Source: an uncultured Paracoccaceae bacterium
GTDB lineage: Bacteria; Pseudomonadota; Alphaproteobacteria; Rhodobacterales; Rhodobacteraceae
Reading direction: 5' to 3'
NCBI GenBank assembly: GCA_947500055.1
Contig: CANMQO010000001.1
Coordinates: 372,001-436,000 of the forward strand
DNA length: 64,000 bases
The notes below the pieces were generated by a model, which worked only from the letters and a program-made list of their open reading frames with translations, searched no databases and had not been told where the DNA came from. Both the position numbers and the translations under genes were made by a program. This document shows positions 45,919 to 55,059 of the stretch, piece by piece. Each line of letters starts with the position of its first letter. Within the stretch, counting starts at the first letter, position 1.

Positions 45919-46545
45919 CTACGGGCAACCCACACCAGTGCAAGTGAACAAGTCAGAGTTCACTCTGATCGTTCCCATCGCTTCGACTTCGACGACATAG
46001 GCGGATTCTTCCAGCCCGATCAGTCGCCCCTCAATCGTTGTCGATCCGCTTGTCAGCACAACTTCGCCGCCAATTTCCTTGGGATTGGCAACACTGGGGC
46101 AACCTTCACCGGCGCAATTTACCTTGTTGATATCAATCGTGAATTCGCCGAAGTCGGTTGCGATGATGTATTGGCTGTCAGTGACTTCCAGCAAGTTACC
46201 AGCCAAGCTCGTCGAGCCATCAAGCGCGGTTAGGACGACAGGCGGCAGCGTTGGAACGAAACGTATCGAATCCGGACAGGCAAGCCCGATGCAGGATGCA
46301 CCTTCGAGTGGAATGGTGATCACGCCAACTGTCGTCTTAAGCCTTGCGACTTCGTCGTTCACCTCAACCAATTCGCCCGTGATACCCTCGTCATCAACGA
46401 ACCTGAATGTCACGGTGTCTGCTGATTGCGCCAGACCAGGCCCGGCCAATGCGATGACGGCTGACAGCGCGACAAGGCTGTTCCTCACAAAGGGAAACTT
46501 CAACTTGTTGATGCTTGTCTTGATAAGCGCTTGATGCACGGTCAC
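45919..46545 (-). CDS. Secreted protein of three repeats ending CX4CP
   Basis: A 208-residue exported protein: signal peptide (about 1-40, ending GPGLAQ) and three consecutive repeats of about 47 residues at 45-91, 103-150 and 162-208. Each has a hydrophobic strand pair, a G(E/N/R)L(L/V/I) turn and an ending CXGXXCP (C85/C90, C144/C149, C202/C207). The module resembles one found N-terminal to some Roseobacter phosphate-binding/OmpA-type proteins (from memory); here it stands alone. GTG 46545 follows AGGA at 7 bp and is preferred over TTG 46551. Confidence 0.75.
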   Translation of the reverse strand: MTVHQALIKTSINKLKFPFVRNSLVALSAVIALAGPGLAQSADTVTFRFVDDEGITGELVEVNDEVARLKTTVGVITIPLEGASCIGLACPDSIRFVPTLPPVVLTALDGSTSLAGNLLEVTDSQYIIATDFGEFTIDINKVNCAGEGCPSVANPKEIGGEVVLTSGSTTIEGRLIGLEESAYVVEVEAMGTIRVNSDLFTCTGVGCP

Positions 46546-46792
46546 GTCCAATTCCTGGTGTCTGCTGCTATTGTTGGTATTTACGATTCTAGCCAGTATT
46601 TTGGGCGAAACAAAGCTGTAATTGCCAGAACCTTACCTTATTATGTCGAAACTGCGCCCTCGAGGGCCTTTCGGGACCGCCTTTTAGAGAGGGAGCTGCG
46701 CAGGATATGTGATCCATAGCAGGGGACGGGACTGACTGTGGCGGAAACCCTTGACCCCCTCGCCAACGATACCAAATTGATGGGTCCTGACC
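46546..46792. other. 247-bp intergenic region
   Basis: No convincing gene is seen. It contains the palindrome GCCCTCGAGGGC (46656-46667) and, near the right end, GGGTCCTGACCC. A short plus-strand frame ends FRDRLLERELRRICDP at 46719 but has no supporting start or signal. It holds the promoter of the triple-repeat gene and the 3' end of the D-amino-acid enzyme operon. Confidence 0.5.
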
Positions 46793-47854
46793 CTAGGTCA
46801 CGCAGCCGCGGGCGTCGATTTTCAGTTTTGTGTAGTCGCCGGTTGGTGTCTCAAGCCAGGCGTCGTCAAACATATTGGCGACGACGCAAACGTGATTGGG
46901 AATAATGCGGATGCGGTCACCGACATCAAGGTTCCTGTTTTCGCTGACATTCATGACCCCATGTTCCTCGCTCAGCCCAATGATTTGGGCGTCCGGGTGA
47001 CCGACCACATGGCCATGGCGCTCTAACCCGAGCAAGTCCGAGGTCAGTGCCTTGGAACCGGCGTCGATCACGGCCCGGTTCTGGGTCGGTCTGCTGACGA
47101 TGGTTGCCAGCACATGCCCCGCACATTCATCCCAGGTGCAGGTCCTTCGCATGACGAGCGACCGGTCATTATAGATATAGGTGCCAATCCGGTATTCGGT
47201 GATGATCCCATGGGTTTCCGCTTGCCACATATCGGGGGATCCGCCGGAAGAAATGGTCGGACAGGCGATCCCTTGATCGGTGAGTTTTCCCTTGGCGCGG
47301 GCCATAAAATCAACCACGTCGGCTTGCCCGCCGACAGCCGGGTAGGTCAGCAGACCATCAAAGACCAACCCGGGGCTCTGGTTGATGATTTTTGCCAGCG
47401 CGACGGCCTCGTCCGGGCTTTGAACACCGCATCGCAGGGCCCCTGTATCGCATTCCACAAGAACCTTCAGCGGGTTGGGCGCATCGGCAAAAGCACTGGA
47501 CAGGCCTGCGGCAACAACCGCGTTGTCCGCGACGACGCGCAGAGTGACCCGGTCGGCAAGTGCCCGTAGTCGCCGCAATTTCGATGTGCCAAGAATGTTG
47601 AACGTGATCAGGATATCGTCGATGCCGCCATCGGCCATCACTTCGGCCTCACCAATTTTCTGACAGTTGATTCCAGCGGCGCCGGCGTCCACCTGCGCCT
47701 TGGCAAACCGGATGGTTTTATGGGTCTTGATATGTGGTCGCAGCCTTAACCCGCGGGCATCGCAATAGGCCTGGAATTTCGAGATGTTTTCCAGAGTTTG
47801 CGCCTCATTGATGATGAAGGCAGGTGTTTCGATGTCATTCAGTGCTTGCGTCAT
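46793..47854 (-). CDS. D-threonine aldolase / D-serine dehydratase-like enzyme
   Basis: A fold-type III PLP enzyme (alanine racemase-like barrel) of 353 residues, DSD1/D-threonine aldolase family. The PLP lysine is K43 in RPHIKTHK. The likely metal site is H321/C323 in PNHVC near the C-terminus. Family members cleave D-threonine to glycine and acetaldehyde, or dehydrate D-serine or D-threo-3-hydroxyaspartate; the substrate cannot be told. It is the last gene of the mlrC-ABC operon, overlapping mlrC by 20 bp. Confidence 0.87.
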   Translation of the reverse strand: MTQALNDIETPAFIINEAQTLENISKFQAYCDARGLRLRPHIKTHKTIRFAKAQVDAGAAGINCQKIGEAEVMADGGIDDILITFNILGTSKLRRLRALADRVTLRVVADNAVVAAGLSSAFADAPNPLKVLVECDTGALRCGVQSPDEAVALAKIINQSPGLVFDGLLTYPAVGGQADVVDFMARAKGKLTDQGIACPTISSGGSPDMWQAETHGIITEYRIGTYIYNDRSLVMRRTCTWDECAGHVLATIVSRPTQNRAVIDAGSKALTSDLLGLERHGHVVGHPDAQIIGLSEEHGVMNVSENRNLDVGDRIRIIPNHVCVVANMFDDAWLETPTGDYTKLKIDARGCVT

Positions 47855-49313
47855 GGGGGTTTTCCACTCTGGGCCAGATGGCGCGGGTCAGGTGTTTGTA
47901 GTCATTCGTTGCGGGGTCGTTGGGGTAGGGGCCGTCAACTGCAGCATAGAGGATTTCATCCGAAATACGTGAGAAAGCGTCATGGAAGTGATTGGTTGAT
48001 TTGACCACCAGCAGCGTTTTCGTGGTCGGATCGATACCAAGGTTGGCGAAAATGTCGGGATTGAATACCTGGCTCCGCACTGTGTTCAGGATGACGTCGA
48101 TTCCGCCAACGTCGATCCAGACGCTGTCGCCCAGTGGAACGACGCTTGTGCCGAAACTCTGTGACGCGTTGCGCACCACGTTTCGGACAGTCACATCGGC
48201 ATCAATCGGTTCGCCCCCGTTTGCCGACATTTTTGCCCCGAAGCGCAGGCGAAGTTCCGCACCCACGCCCGCCGAGATACAGGTGCGCACTGCAATCGGG
48301 TCCCAGATCGAGGCAAGGGCCGTATTCCGGGCATTGCGCGCCATAAGGTCGCGCAGGATGATTGTGCTGTCACCAGGTACGCCGCCGCCGGGATTATCCC
48401 AGATATCGGCGATAACAACCGGCTGGCGCGCGGTGGACGCTGCCCGATCAATTGCCTCTTGCGGGTTGAGGAATTCGGGCCGCGTTGTGCCGCGCAGGCC
48501 AAACAACTCCATCCCGAGCCGCCTGGCCAGATTGTCGCCTTGGCGCCGTGCATTGTCAGTGACAACAATAATCCGCGTGCCGAGGTCGGGTACATCGCCA
48601 GCCATGAAGCCGTGGATCACCGAGATTGACAGGATGTCGTTTTTACCTTCCTGCGCTTTGATCCGGTCAATAAACCCGCGCATTGGATTGCGGCTGGTGG
48701 GCAGGACCTCGATCATGCGGCAATCGAAGGTAGAGATTTCGGGTGCAATCTGTCCGGTTGCCGTCCGATGTGCGAGGTCGATCAGGGCTTCGGCCACCTC
48801 CACGAAATCGGTGTGGGGGAACTCCTTGAATACCGTGATCAGGTCAATGTTCTCGACCCGTTTTGCCGACAGGTGACTATGGGGGTCGAAGGTCGCCCCG
48901 ACAATGACGTTGGGGCCAACAACAGTACGTACAGCGGCCAGAAGCTCACCTTCGCAGTCAATGCAATCTTGTGCCACCATGGCGCCGTGCAAACCGAGCA
49001 AGACGATATCCACAGGCATGGCCGCGCGCAATTCCGAGAGAAGCTGATCACGCAGATGTACCCATGTGTCCTGATTGACGATGCCACCCGGCTCTGCCCA
49101 GGTGGCGGTGCCTTCGACAAGTTGCCAGCCATATGCGGCGGCCCGGGCGCGGGCGATGGGATATATCGCGCTGCAAAGGGTCGGTGTTTCAGGGTGCTGG
49201 CCGGGTGCGGCATAGAAACTGTCTTTGAAATCCTGCAGATCGGTTCTGAGCGGCGAAAATGTGTTTGTTTCGGTGGCGATGGATCCAAGGAAGACCCGTT
49301 TGACAGGTTCCAT
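47835..49313 (-). CDS. mlrC: MlrC-type M81 family metallopeptidase
   Basis: A 492-residue protein of the M81/MlrC family, whose founding member degrades linearised microcystin and its tetrapeptide. Recognisable parts are VFLGSIATETNTFSPLRTD at the start, LLGLHGAMVAQDCIDCEGE, GATFDPHSHLSAKRVENIDL with candidate metal ligands, and ADIWDNPGGGVPGDSTI. Neither signal peptide nor membrane helix is seen, so it acts in the cytoplasm. The setting (peptide importer plus D-amino-acid enzyme) suggests it hydrolyses an imported unusual peptide or amide. Confidence 0.88.
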   Translation of the reverse strand: MEPVKRVFLGSIATETNTFSPLRTDLQDFKDSFYAAPGQHPETPTLCSAIYPIARARAAAYGWQLVEGTATWAEPGGIVNQDTWVHLRDQLLSELRAAMPVDIVLLGLHGAMVAQDCIDCEGELLAAVRTVVGPNVIVGATFDPHSHLSAKRVENIDLITVFKEFPHTDFVEVAEALIDLAHRTATGQIAPEISTFDCRMIEVLPTSRNPMRGFIDRIKAQEGKNDILSISVIHGFMAGDVPDLGTRIIVVTDNARRQGDNLARRLGMELFGLRGTTRPEFLNPQEAIDRAASTARQPVVIADIWDNPGGGVPGDSTIILRDLMARNARNTALASIWDPIAVRTCISAGVGAELRLRFGAKMSANGGEPIDADVTVRNVVRNASQSFGTSVVPLGDSVWIDVGGIDVILNTVRSQVFNPDIFANLGIDPTTKTLLVVKSTNHFHDAFSRISDEILYAAVDGPYPNDPATNDYKHLTRAIWPRVENPHDASTE

Positions 49314-50119
49314 CAGGCGACCCTTTCGGTGATGCGTGGGATCGCGGACAGCAGTCTTTTTGTGTACTCATGCTGTGGTGCTTCGAAGATTTGCCGCTTG
49401 TCGCCCGTTTCGACGATCTGCCCCTGATACATCACAGCCACCCGGTCGCTGATATGGCGCACGACGCCCAAATCATGGCTGATAAAAAGCATCGACATTC
49501 CGCTGTCGCGCTGCAACTCCTTGATCAGGTTCAGGACTTGCGCCTGTATGGATACGTCTAGTGCCGAGACGGCTTCGTCGGCGATCACCAGTTTGGGTTT
49601 CAGGATCATTACGCGGGCAATGCCGATGCGCTGACGCTGCCCCCCGGAGAATTCATGCGGGTAGCGTTCCATGACCTTGGGGGCCATGCCGACCAGTTCC
49701 AATGTATCAGCAATAAGGGCGCGGGCTTCGGTTTTCGAAGCTGCCAGCCCGTGAATGAACAGGGGTTCGGTCAAGGTTTGTTCAATCGTCAGACGCGGGT
49801 TAAGCGATGCAAAGGGATCCTGAAAAATCATCTGGATATCGCGCCGAAGGGGGCGAAACGCGGAGGCAGTCATTGGCAATATGTCCTGTCCGTTGAACAG
49901 CGCCGCGCCGCTGGTTGATGGTTCAAGCTGGGTCAGGGTGCGGCCAACGGTGGACTTGCCGCAGCCGCTTTCGCCGACGAGGCTAAGCACCTCGCCTGCA
50001 TGAATGTCAAAAGAGATGCCGTTGACCGCCCGCAGCCATGTCTTTTCCGCGAAGATCCCGCCGCCGGTCCGAAAATGGGTGTGTAGCTCCCTGACCTGAA
50101 GAAGGGGGGTGTTTGTCAT
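49313..50119 (-). CDS. Peptide ABC transporter ATPase (DppF/OppF type)
   Basis: A 268-residue ATPase with Walker [13 protein letters not shown]-loop FQDPFASLNPR, signature SGGQRQRIGIARV and Walker B LVIADEAVSALD. The oligopeptide-specific C-terminal Cys region is short, so this is a compact OppF-like subunit. The ATG at 50119 overlaps the DppD-type stop. It overlaps mlrC by one base. Confidence 0.93.
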   Translation of the reverse strand: MTNTPLLQVRELHTHFRTGGGIFAEKTWLRAVNGISFDIHAGEVLSLVGESGCGKSTVGRTLTQLEPSTSGAALFNGQDILPMTASAFRPLRRDIQMIFQDPFASLNPRLTIEQTLTEPLFIHGLAASKTEARALIADTLELVGMAPKVMERYPHEFSGGQRQRIGIARVMILKPKLVIADEAVSALDVSIQAQVLNLIKELQRDSGMSMLFISHDLGVVRHISDRVAVMYQGQIVETGDKRQIFEAPQHEYTKRLLSAIPRITERVA

Positions 50120-51090
50120 ACCGTTCCCTTTCCGGCGAAATGGCATCGGACTGTGTGGCCTGTGGCGACATCATGAGGTGCGGGATCCTCGGCGCTACAC
50201 CTGATTTCGGCCATTGAACAGCGCGGGTGAAAGGCACAGCCCGGCAGGGTTTCGTCGATCGTGGGCACACGCCCGGGAATTGCTTCGAGCCATTCGACAT
50301 CATGGTCAACCACGGGGATCGAATTCAAAAGCCCACGTGTGTAAGGGTGGCTAATGTTGGCGAACAGCGCCGCGGCTGACGCGGCTTCAACAATCTTGCC
50401 CCGATACATCACCGCGACCTTGTCACAGGTTTCCGCGATCACGCCCAGATCGTGACTGATCAGCACGATGGCTGTGCCCATGCGGGTTTGCAGGTCTGCC
50501 ATGAGGTCCAGCACCTCTTTCTGCACGGTCACATCAAGCGCTGTTGTCGGTTCATCCGCGATCAACAGCTTTGGATCACAAGCGAGCGCCATGGCGATCA
50601 TCACACGCTGCCGTTGCCCACCCGACATTTGATGGGGAAAGCTATCAATGCGGCGAGCCGGTTCGGGAATACGGACAAGGTCCAAAAGCTCGACCGCCCG
50701 ATCGCTGGCCTGACGTTTGGACATATCCCGGTGCTGGCGTATGGTTTCGACAATCTGATCGCCGATCCGATAAACAGGGTTGAGCGATGTCATCGGCTCT
50801 TGAAAAATCATCGCCATCTGGTCGCCCATGATCGCACGCCGCTCGTTTGGTGACAGGGAGTTGAGTTCACGCCCATCGAAGCTGATTGATCCGCCGGTCA
50901 ACCGCAACTGCGACCCTTCCAATAGCCCCATGATTGCCAGTGATGTCAGGCTTTTGCCGCAGCCGCTTTCGCCGACGATGCCGAGCGTTTCGTTTTCATC
51001 GACCGAAAACGACACGCCGCGCACGACAGGCAGCAATGCACCACCGGCGGCAACCGCGATTTCCAGGTCCTTCACTTCCAGCAATGCCAT
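50116..51090 (-). CDS. Peptide ABC transporter ATPase (DppD/OppD type)
   Basis: A 324-residue ATPase: Walker [13 protein letters not shown]-loop [12 protein letters not shown], signature [15 protein letters not shown], Walker [16 protein letters not shown], and a C-terminal oligopeptide-type extension with Cys (GCAFHPRC and IRCSAED), which in this family can hold an Fe-S cluster. It pairs with the DppF-type subunit. Confidence 0.94.
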   Translation of the reverse strand: MALLEVKDLEIAVAAGGALLPVVRGVSFSVDENETLGIVGESGCGKSLTSLAIMGLLEGSQLRLTGGSISFDGRELNSLSPNERRAIMGDQMAMIFQEPMTSLNPVYRIGDQIVETIRQHRDMSKRQASDRAVELLDLVRIPEPARRIDSFPHQMSGGQRQRVMIAMALACDPKLLIADEPTTALDVTVQKEVLDLMADLQTRMGTAIVLISHDLGVIAETCDKVAVMYRGKIVEAASAAALFANISHPYTRGLLNSIPVVDHDVEWLEAIPGRVPTIDETLPGCAFHPRCSMAEIRCSAEDPAPHDVATGHTVRCHFAGKGTV

Positions 51091-51093
51091 GAT

Positions 51094-51945
51094 CTAGACC
51101 CCCGCAATATCGTCTTTGAACCGGGGGTCGATGCTGTCGCGCATCGCGTCGCCCACAAGGTTCATTGAAAAGACGGACAGGATGATGAGCGCGCCGGGGA
51201 AGATCAGAAGCCATGGCGCGCGAGTCACATAGATGCGTTCCTCGCTGAGCATGTTGCCCCAGCTCGGCACTTCTGGCGGCAGGCCAAGACCAAGGAAATC
51301 AAGGGCTGCCGCTTGCAGTTGTGCAAAGGCAAAGATGAAGCTGGCCTGCACCAGAAGCGGCGAAATAAGGTTCGGCAGGATATGCCTGAACAGGATTGAC
51401 CCATGTCCCGCACCTGAACAAATCGCTGCATCAACAAAGGTTTCGCCTTTCAGCTTCAGCGTCATGCCAAACAGTATGCGGGCGGTGGTGGTGGCATAGA
51501 CAATGCCAATCACGATGATTGTGTTGGTGACCGAGCGTTCCAGCAGCGTCATCAGAACGAGGGCGAGCAGCAGCGCTGGGAAGGCCATCAACACGTCAAT
51601 CCCGCGCATCAGGACATGGCCGAGGCGGGTGAAATAGGCCGATAGCATGCCGACCAACCCACCCGTGACCAATGCGACGATAACGCTTCCCAGACCGATG
51701 ATGACGGCCATGCGCGCGCCGTAAATGGCCCGCGAGAAAGAGTCGCGTCCGAAGTGATCGGTGCCAAACAGATAGGGAAGCCCAGGTTCGGACAGTCGTT
51801 CAACCGGGTCGATCTCAAGCGGATCGAAGGGCGCGATCAGTGGTGCGGCGATTGCGGCGAGGCCGACAATGCAAAGCCAGATCAAACCGATCGTGGCCAG
51901 TTTTCGGCCCCGGAACATGGCAAGGAAGGTGCGGAGCATATTCAT
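51094..51945 (-). CDS. Peptide ABC transporter permease (DppC type)
   Basis: A 283-residue inner-membrane permease with about six helices. The N-terminal region has DPLEIDPVERLSEPG and FGTDHFGRDSFSRAIYGAR, the usual OppC/DppC block, and the EAA-type coupling motif lies near DAAICSGAGHGSILFRHILP. The stop is 3 bp before the ATPase start. The start overlaps the DppB-type stop (ATGA). Confidence 0.93.
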   Translation of the reverse strand: MNMLRTFLAMFRGRKLATIGLIWLCIVGLAAIAAPLIAPFDPLEIDPVERLSEPGLPYLFGTDHFGRDSFSRAIYGARMAVIIGLGSVIVALVTGGLVGMLSAYFTRLGHVLMRGIDVLMAFPALLLALVLMTLLERSVTNTIIVIGIVYATTTARILFGMTLKLKGETFVDAAICSGAGHGSILFRHILPNLISPLLVQASFIFAFAQLQAAALDFLGLGLPPEVPSWGNMLSEERIYVTRAPWLLIFPGALIILSVFSMNLVGDAMRDSIDPRFKDDIAGV

Positions 51946-52889
51946 TTCAGCGACACCCGCGGATCAAGCCGTGCGTAGGCCAGATCGACCAGGAGGTTGA
52001 TGATCATGTAGAGAACGACAATCACCAGAATGACGCCTTGGATGACGGGGTAATCGCGTCGCAGGATGGATTGCACCACCAGCCGGCCGATGCCAGGAAG
52101 CGAAAAGACGGTTTCCGTTACGACCGCTTCGGACACCAATGCCGCGAAGGTGAACCCGAATGCGGCGGCGACGGCGATCAGGGCGTTACGGAACACGTGT
52201 TTGATGGCAACCTTTGCCGGGTGCAGCCCTTTCGCGCGGGCCGTCCGCACGTGATCTTCGCGCGAGACATCCAGCATTGATGCGCGCACCAGCCGAATGA
52301 TCAATGCAGCATTCGGAGCTGCCAGCGTCAGGCTGGGCAGGATGAGATAACGCAGATTGGTAAGACCGCCATCGTCGCTGATTGATGGAAAGCCGGAACT
52401 TGGGAACCAGCCCAATCCAACCGAGAAAATCAGGATCAGGTATAGCCCCAGCCAGAAGGTCGGGACCGAGGCAAACAGCATCGCCCCGCCAGAGGTCATC
52501 TGATCAACCCATGTGCCATGCTTCGTTGCCGACAGGATACCGATAGGGATGCCAAACAGCACGATCCAGAACATTGTCATCGTCGCCAGCAAGATCGAGG
52601 TTTCTGCACCATCGCCAATCACTGACAAAACAGGTTCGCGAAAGAAGACCGAGGTGCCCAGATCCCCCTGCAAGACGTTGCCAAGCCACAAGGCGTATTG
52701 TTTCCAGATCGGTTCATCCAATCCCATCTCGCGGGTAAGTGCCGCGACATCCTCTGGTGTCGCCGTGTCGCCCAGCAGTATCGCCGCCGGATCACCGGGG
52801 ATCAGATGGATGAACAGGAAGACGAGGACCGATGCGGCCAACAACGTGGGTATCAGCGCCAGCAAACGCTTGATTGTATAAAGCAGCAT
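51942..52889 (-). CDS. Peptide ABC transporter permease (DppB type)
   Basis: A 315-residue permease with an N-terminal helix (MLLYTIKRLLALIPTLLAAS), HLIPGDPAAILLG, and the EAA-type region around RTARAKGLHPAKVAIKHVFR. It forms the import channel with the DppC-type partner. The gap of 68 bp to the binding-protein gene could hold a weak processing hairpin (GGCGGTTGGGG region), but nothing decisive is seen. Confidence 0.93.
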   Translation of the reverse strand: MLLYTIKRLLALIPTLLAASVLVFLFIHLIPGDPAAILLGDTATPEDVAALTREMGLDEPIWKQYALWLGNVLQGDLGTSVFFREPVLSVIGDGAETSILLATMTMFWIVLFGIPIGILSATKHGTWVDQMTSGGAMLFASVPTFWLGLYLILIFSVGLGWFPSSGFPSISDDGGLTNLRYLILPSLTLAAPNAALIIRLVRASMLDVSREDHVRTARAKGLHPAKVAIKHVFRNALIAVAAAFGFTFAALVSEAVVTETVFSLPGIGRLVVQSILRRDYPVIQGVILVIVVLYMIINLLVDLAYARLDPRVSLK

Positions 52890-52957
52890 CGTTGCGCCTC
52901 AAATCGGGGAAATCGGCCCCACCACCAAGACGGCGGTTGGGGCCGGGGGAGGAGCGG

Positions 52958-54499
52958 TTACTTCGACACGTTCCAGAAATGTGGCCAGATCAGCGTGGCC
53001 TCGCCCAGACCATTCAGATCAGGAGATGCGATGTTGTAGGTATAGACGTCGCCTGTCTTCATCGTTGGCACCTGCTCATAGATCAGTGCCTGGATTTCGG
53101 ACCAGATCGCCTGCCGCTCGGCCGGGTCTGAACTGGCGGTGAACTTGGCCTTCAAACCAGCTTTTTCCTCTGTGGTCCACCATCCGGGGTAATTGTCGTT
53201 CATGACAGAGATCAGGATCGGATCAGGTACAAAGCCGTGATGGGTAAAGAACATATCCCACTGATCCGGCTGCGCGCGCTTCTCGATCAATGTTGCCCAG
53301 TCATAGACCTGCAGGTCGATGTTGAACCCGGCCTGTGCCAACTGCTTGGTGTAGACGATCGCAGTGTCATAGTGGAATGGGTAGTTAGTCGAGACCATGA
53401 ATTTGATCGGATCACCATCATACCCGGCTTCTTCGGCCATTGACCGCGCCTTCTCGGCGTTTCCCATCGAGAAGTTTTCGGCACCGCTATCGGTGTACCA
53501 GACATTGCCGTCGGGCAAAAATGACCCGTTGGCACGCCACAGACCTTCAGGACCGATGGCGACCTGCAGGGCAGGGGTTTTGTCGATAGCGGTCTGGATG
53601 GCGCGGCGCAGGGCAAAGTTTTCCTGCAAGGGGCCATCCTTCGAATTCATGAAGACCAGACCAAAGATCGGACCACCATTTAGGATCGTCGTGACATTTG
53701 GATCGGCATCAAGATCAGCGAACAGATCACCCGGGATGCTTTCGGCATAGTCGTAGTCACCGGCCTTCAGGCCCGAGACCCGCGTGCCGACATCGGGCAC
53801 AGGTACGAAGCGCAAGGTATCAAATTCGGCCTGACGCGCGCCGGCATAGCCATCGGCTGCACCATCAGGTGAGGCATAATCATCGAAGCGCACCAGTTCG
53901 ACATGACGGTTCGGCTGCCACTCGTTGAACTTGTAAGGTCCTGTTCCAATGTAGTTTTCTGGTGCAATTGGTTCTTTACCTGCCGCTTCCATGACGGAGG
54001 CCGGGTAGATCGCCGGACCGCCATTGATAAAGGCCATCAGGTTTTTCCAAGGACCGAAAGGTTCGTTCAGCGTAATGGTGACTTCGTAATCGCCGGTCGC
54101 CTCGACATTGGCCACATTGTCGAACAGCAGGCCGCCGCGTGAGCCGTGCTCGCCCCATCGATTGAGCGACGCGACGACATCCGCTGATGTCATACCCTGC
54201 CCATTATGGAACGTGACACCTTCGCGCAGGGAAATTGTGATTGTCTTGCCGTCATCTGAGATCGTCTCGCCCGATGCCAACAACCCTACGGGCGCATTCG
54301 CAGCATTGAATGTATAAAGCCCTTCGAACATGTGATGCGCAATTGTGGTGGCCAGATCGGAGGTCACCACATGCTGATCCAAGCTCGGCGGCTCGCCCAC
54401 AGTGGCATAGCGCATCATCCCGTCGGCCCAGGCCGTTCCCCCCAGCGCCAACAGCGCCAGTCCCGCCACGGCCGATTTCGACCAGATCCTAATAGTCAT
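52958..54499 (-). CDS. Peptide ABC transporter substrate-binding protein
   Basis: A 513-residue SBP family 5 (DppA/OppA-like) protein with a signal peptide (1-26, ending GTAWA) and features TVGEPPSLDQHVVTSD, LREGVTFHNGQGMTSADVV, AIQTAIDKTPALQ. It delivers a peptide or peptide-like ligand to the DppBCDF-type transporter. The frame runs to 54583 but the ATG at 54499 gives the signal peptide and follows GAGG. It is the first gene of the operon, facing ridA-rpiR. Confidence 0.94.
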   Translation of the reverse strand: MTIRIWSKSAVAGLALLALGGTAWADGMMRYATVGEPPSLDQHVVTSDLATTIAHHMFEGLYTFNAANAPVGLLASGETISDDGKTITISLREGVTFHNGQGMTSADVVASLNRWGEHGSRGGLLFDNVANVEATGDYEVTITLNEPFGPWKNLMAFINGGPAIYPASVMEAAGKEPIAPENYIGTGPYKFNEWQPNRHVELVRFDDYASPDGAADGYAGARQAEFDTLRFVPVPDVGTRVSGLKAGDYDYAESIPGDLFADLDADPNVTTILNGGPIFGLVFMNSKDGPLQENFALRRAIQTAIDKTPALQVAIGPEGLWRANGSFLPDGNVWYTDSGAENFSMGNAEKARSMAEEAGYDGDPIKFMVSTNYPFHYDTAIVYTKQLAQAGFNIDLQVYDWATLIEKRAQPDQWDMFFTHHGFVPDPILISVMNDNYPGWWTTEEKAGLKAKFTASSDPAERQAIWSEIQALIYEQVPTMKTGDVYTYNIASPDLNGLGEATLIWPHFWNVSK

Positions 54500-54548
54500 G
54501 GTGTGTCCTCCCATATCACCAAACCACGCCATTGATGGCGTCACATTT

Positions 54549-54563
54549 TGTAATTTGCTTACA
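54549..54563. promoter_or_regulatory. HexR/RpiR-like operator candidate
   Basis: TGTAA-TTTGC-TTACA (54549-54563) is an inverted repeat in the divergent promoter region between the peptide-importer operon and ridA-rpiR. It agrees with most positions of the HexR (RpiR family) consensus TGTARTTWWAYTACA. It is flanked by two direct ACATTTTG copies (54543-54550 and 54561-54568). Confidence 0.4.
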
Positions 54564-54618
54564 TTTTGAGGGCTTTTCGTCAATAATTATTTGAGTATCC
54601 GATGTAACACACTTAAAA

Positions 54619-54635
54619 ATGAAAGAAAGTTTCAT
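54619..54635. promoter_or_regulatory. ATGAAA-N5-TTTCAT palindrome upstream of ridA
   Basis: ATGAAA (54619-54624) and TTTCAT (54630-54635) are perfect inverted arms with a five-base spacer, 16 bp before the preferred ridA start. GAAA/TTTC half-sites are used by some RpiR-family regulators. The gene for one follows ridA. Confidence 0.35.
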
Positions 54636-54651
54636 GCAGGGAGTGATCAAA

Positions 54652-55050
54652 TTGACAATCTTACCAACGGGAATCGACCGTTTCGATGCCGCCGATCCGG
54701 CCGCTGGCGGAACGCCGCGGCCTTTTGCCAAAGCCGTGCGCGCGGGTGATTTTGTATATGTCTCGGGGCAGGTTCCCGCCCGCGAGGGCGAGATCATCTC
54801 GGGCGGGATTGTCGCGCAGACTGAACAGGTCATGCAGAACATCATCGAGGTGCTGGCGCTTGCCGATTGCGGGCTTGAGCATGTGATCAAGGTTAACTGT
54901 TGGCTGGATGATCCGCGCGATTTCACGTCATTTAATGGGGTCTTTGCCAAGTACTTTACCGCACATCCGCCCGCGCGCTCGACCGTGCAGTCGGCCCTGA
55001 TGGTCGATGCAAAGGTTGAAATGGATGTCATCGCCTACAAACCCGTGTAA
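54652..55050 (+). CDS. ridA: RidA-family enamine/imine deaminase
   Basis: A 132-residue RidA/YjgF protein, the family that hydrolyses reactive enamine/imine products of PLP dehydratases and lyases. Motifs: FVYVSGQVPAREGE, VNCWLDDPRDFTSFN, PARSTVQSALMVDAKVEMDV; the Arg that binds the carboxylate is R in PPARSTV. Start: AGGGAG (54638-54643) fits TTG 54652 best; ATG 54619 or 54634 give longer forms. It faces the MlrC/D-amino-acid operon and precedes rpiR. Confidence 0.9.
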   Translation: MTILPTGIDRFDAADPAAGGTPRPFAKAVRAGDFVYVSGQVPAREGEIISGGIVAQTEQVMQNIIEVLALADCGLEHVIKVNCWLDDPRDFTSFNGVFAKYFTAHPPARSTVQSALMVDAKVEMDVIAYKPV

Positions 55051-55059
55051 GCCTCCGGT

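Noticed and set aside
46531-46719. 62-codon plus-strand frame ending FRDRLLERELRRICDP
   Set aside because: It overlaps the start of the triple-repeat gene, has no ribosome binding site and no recognised similarity.
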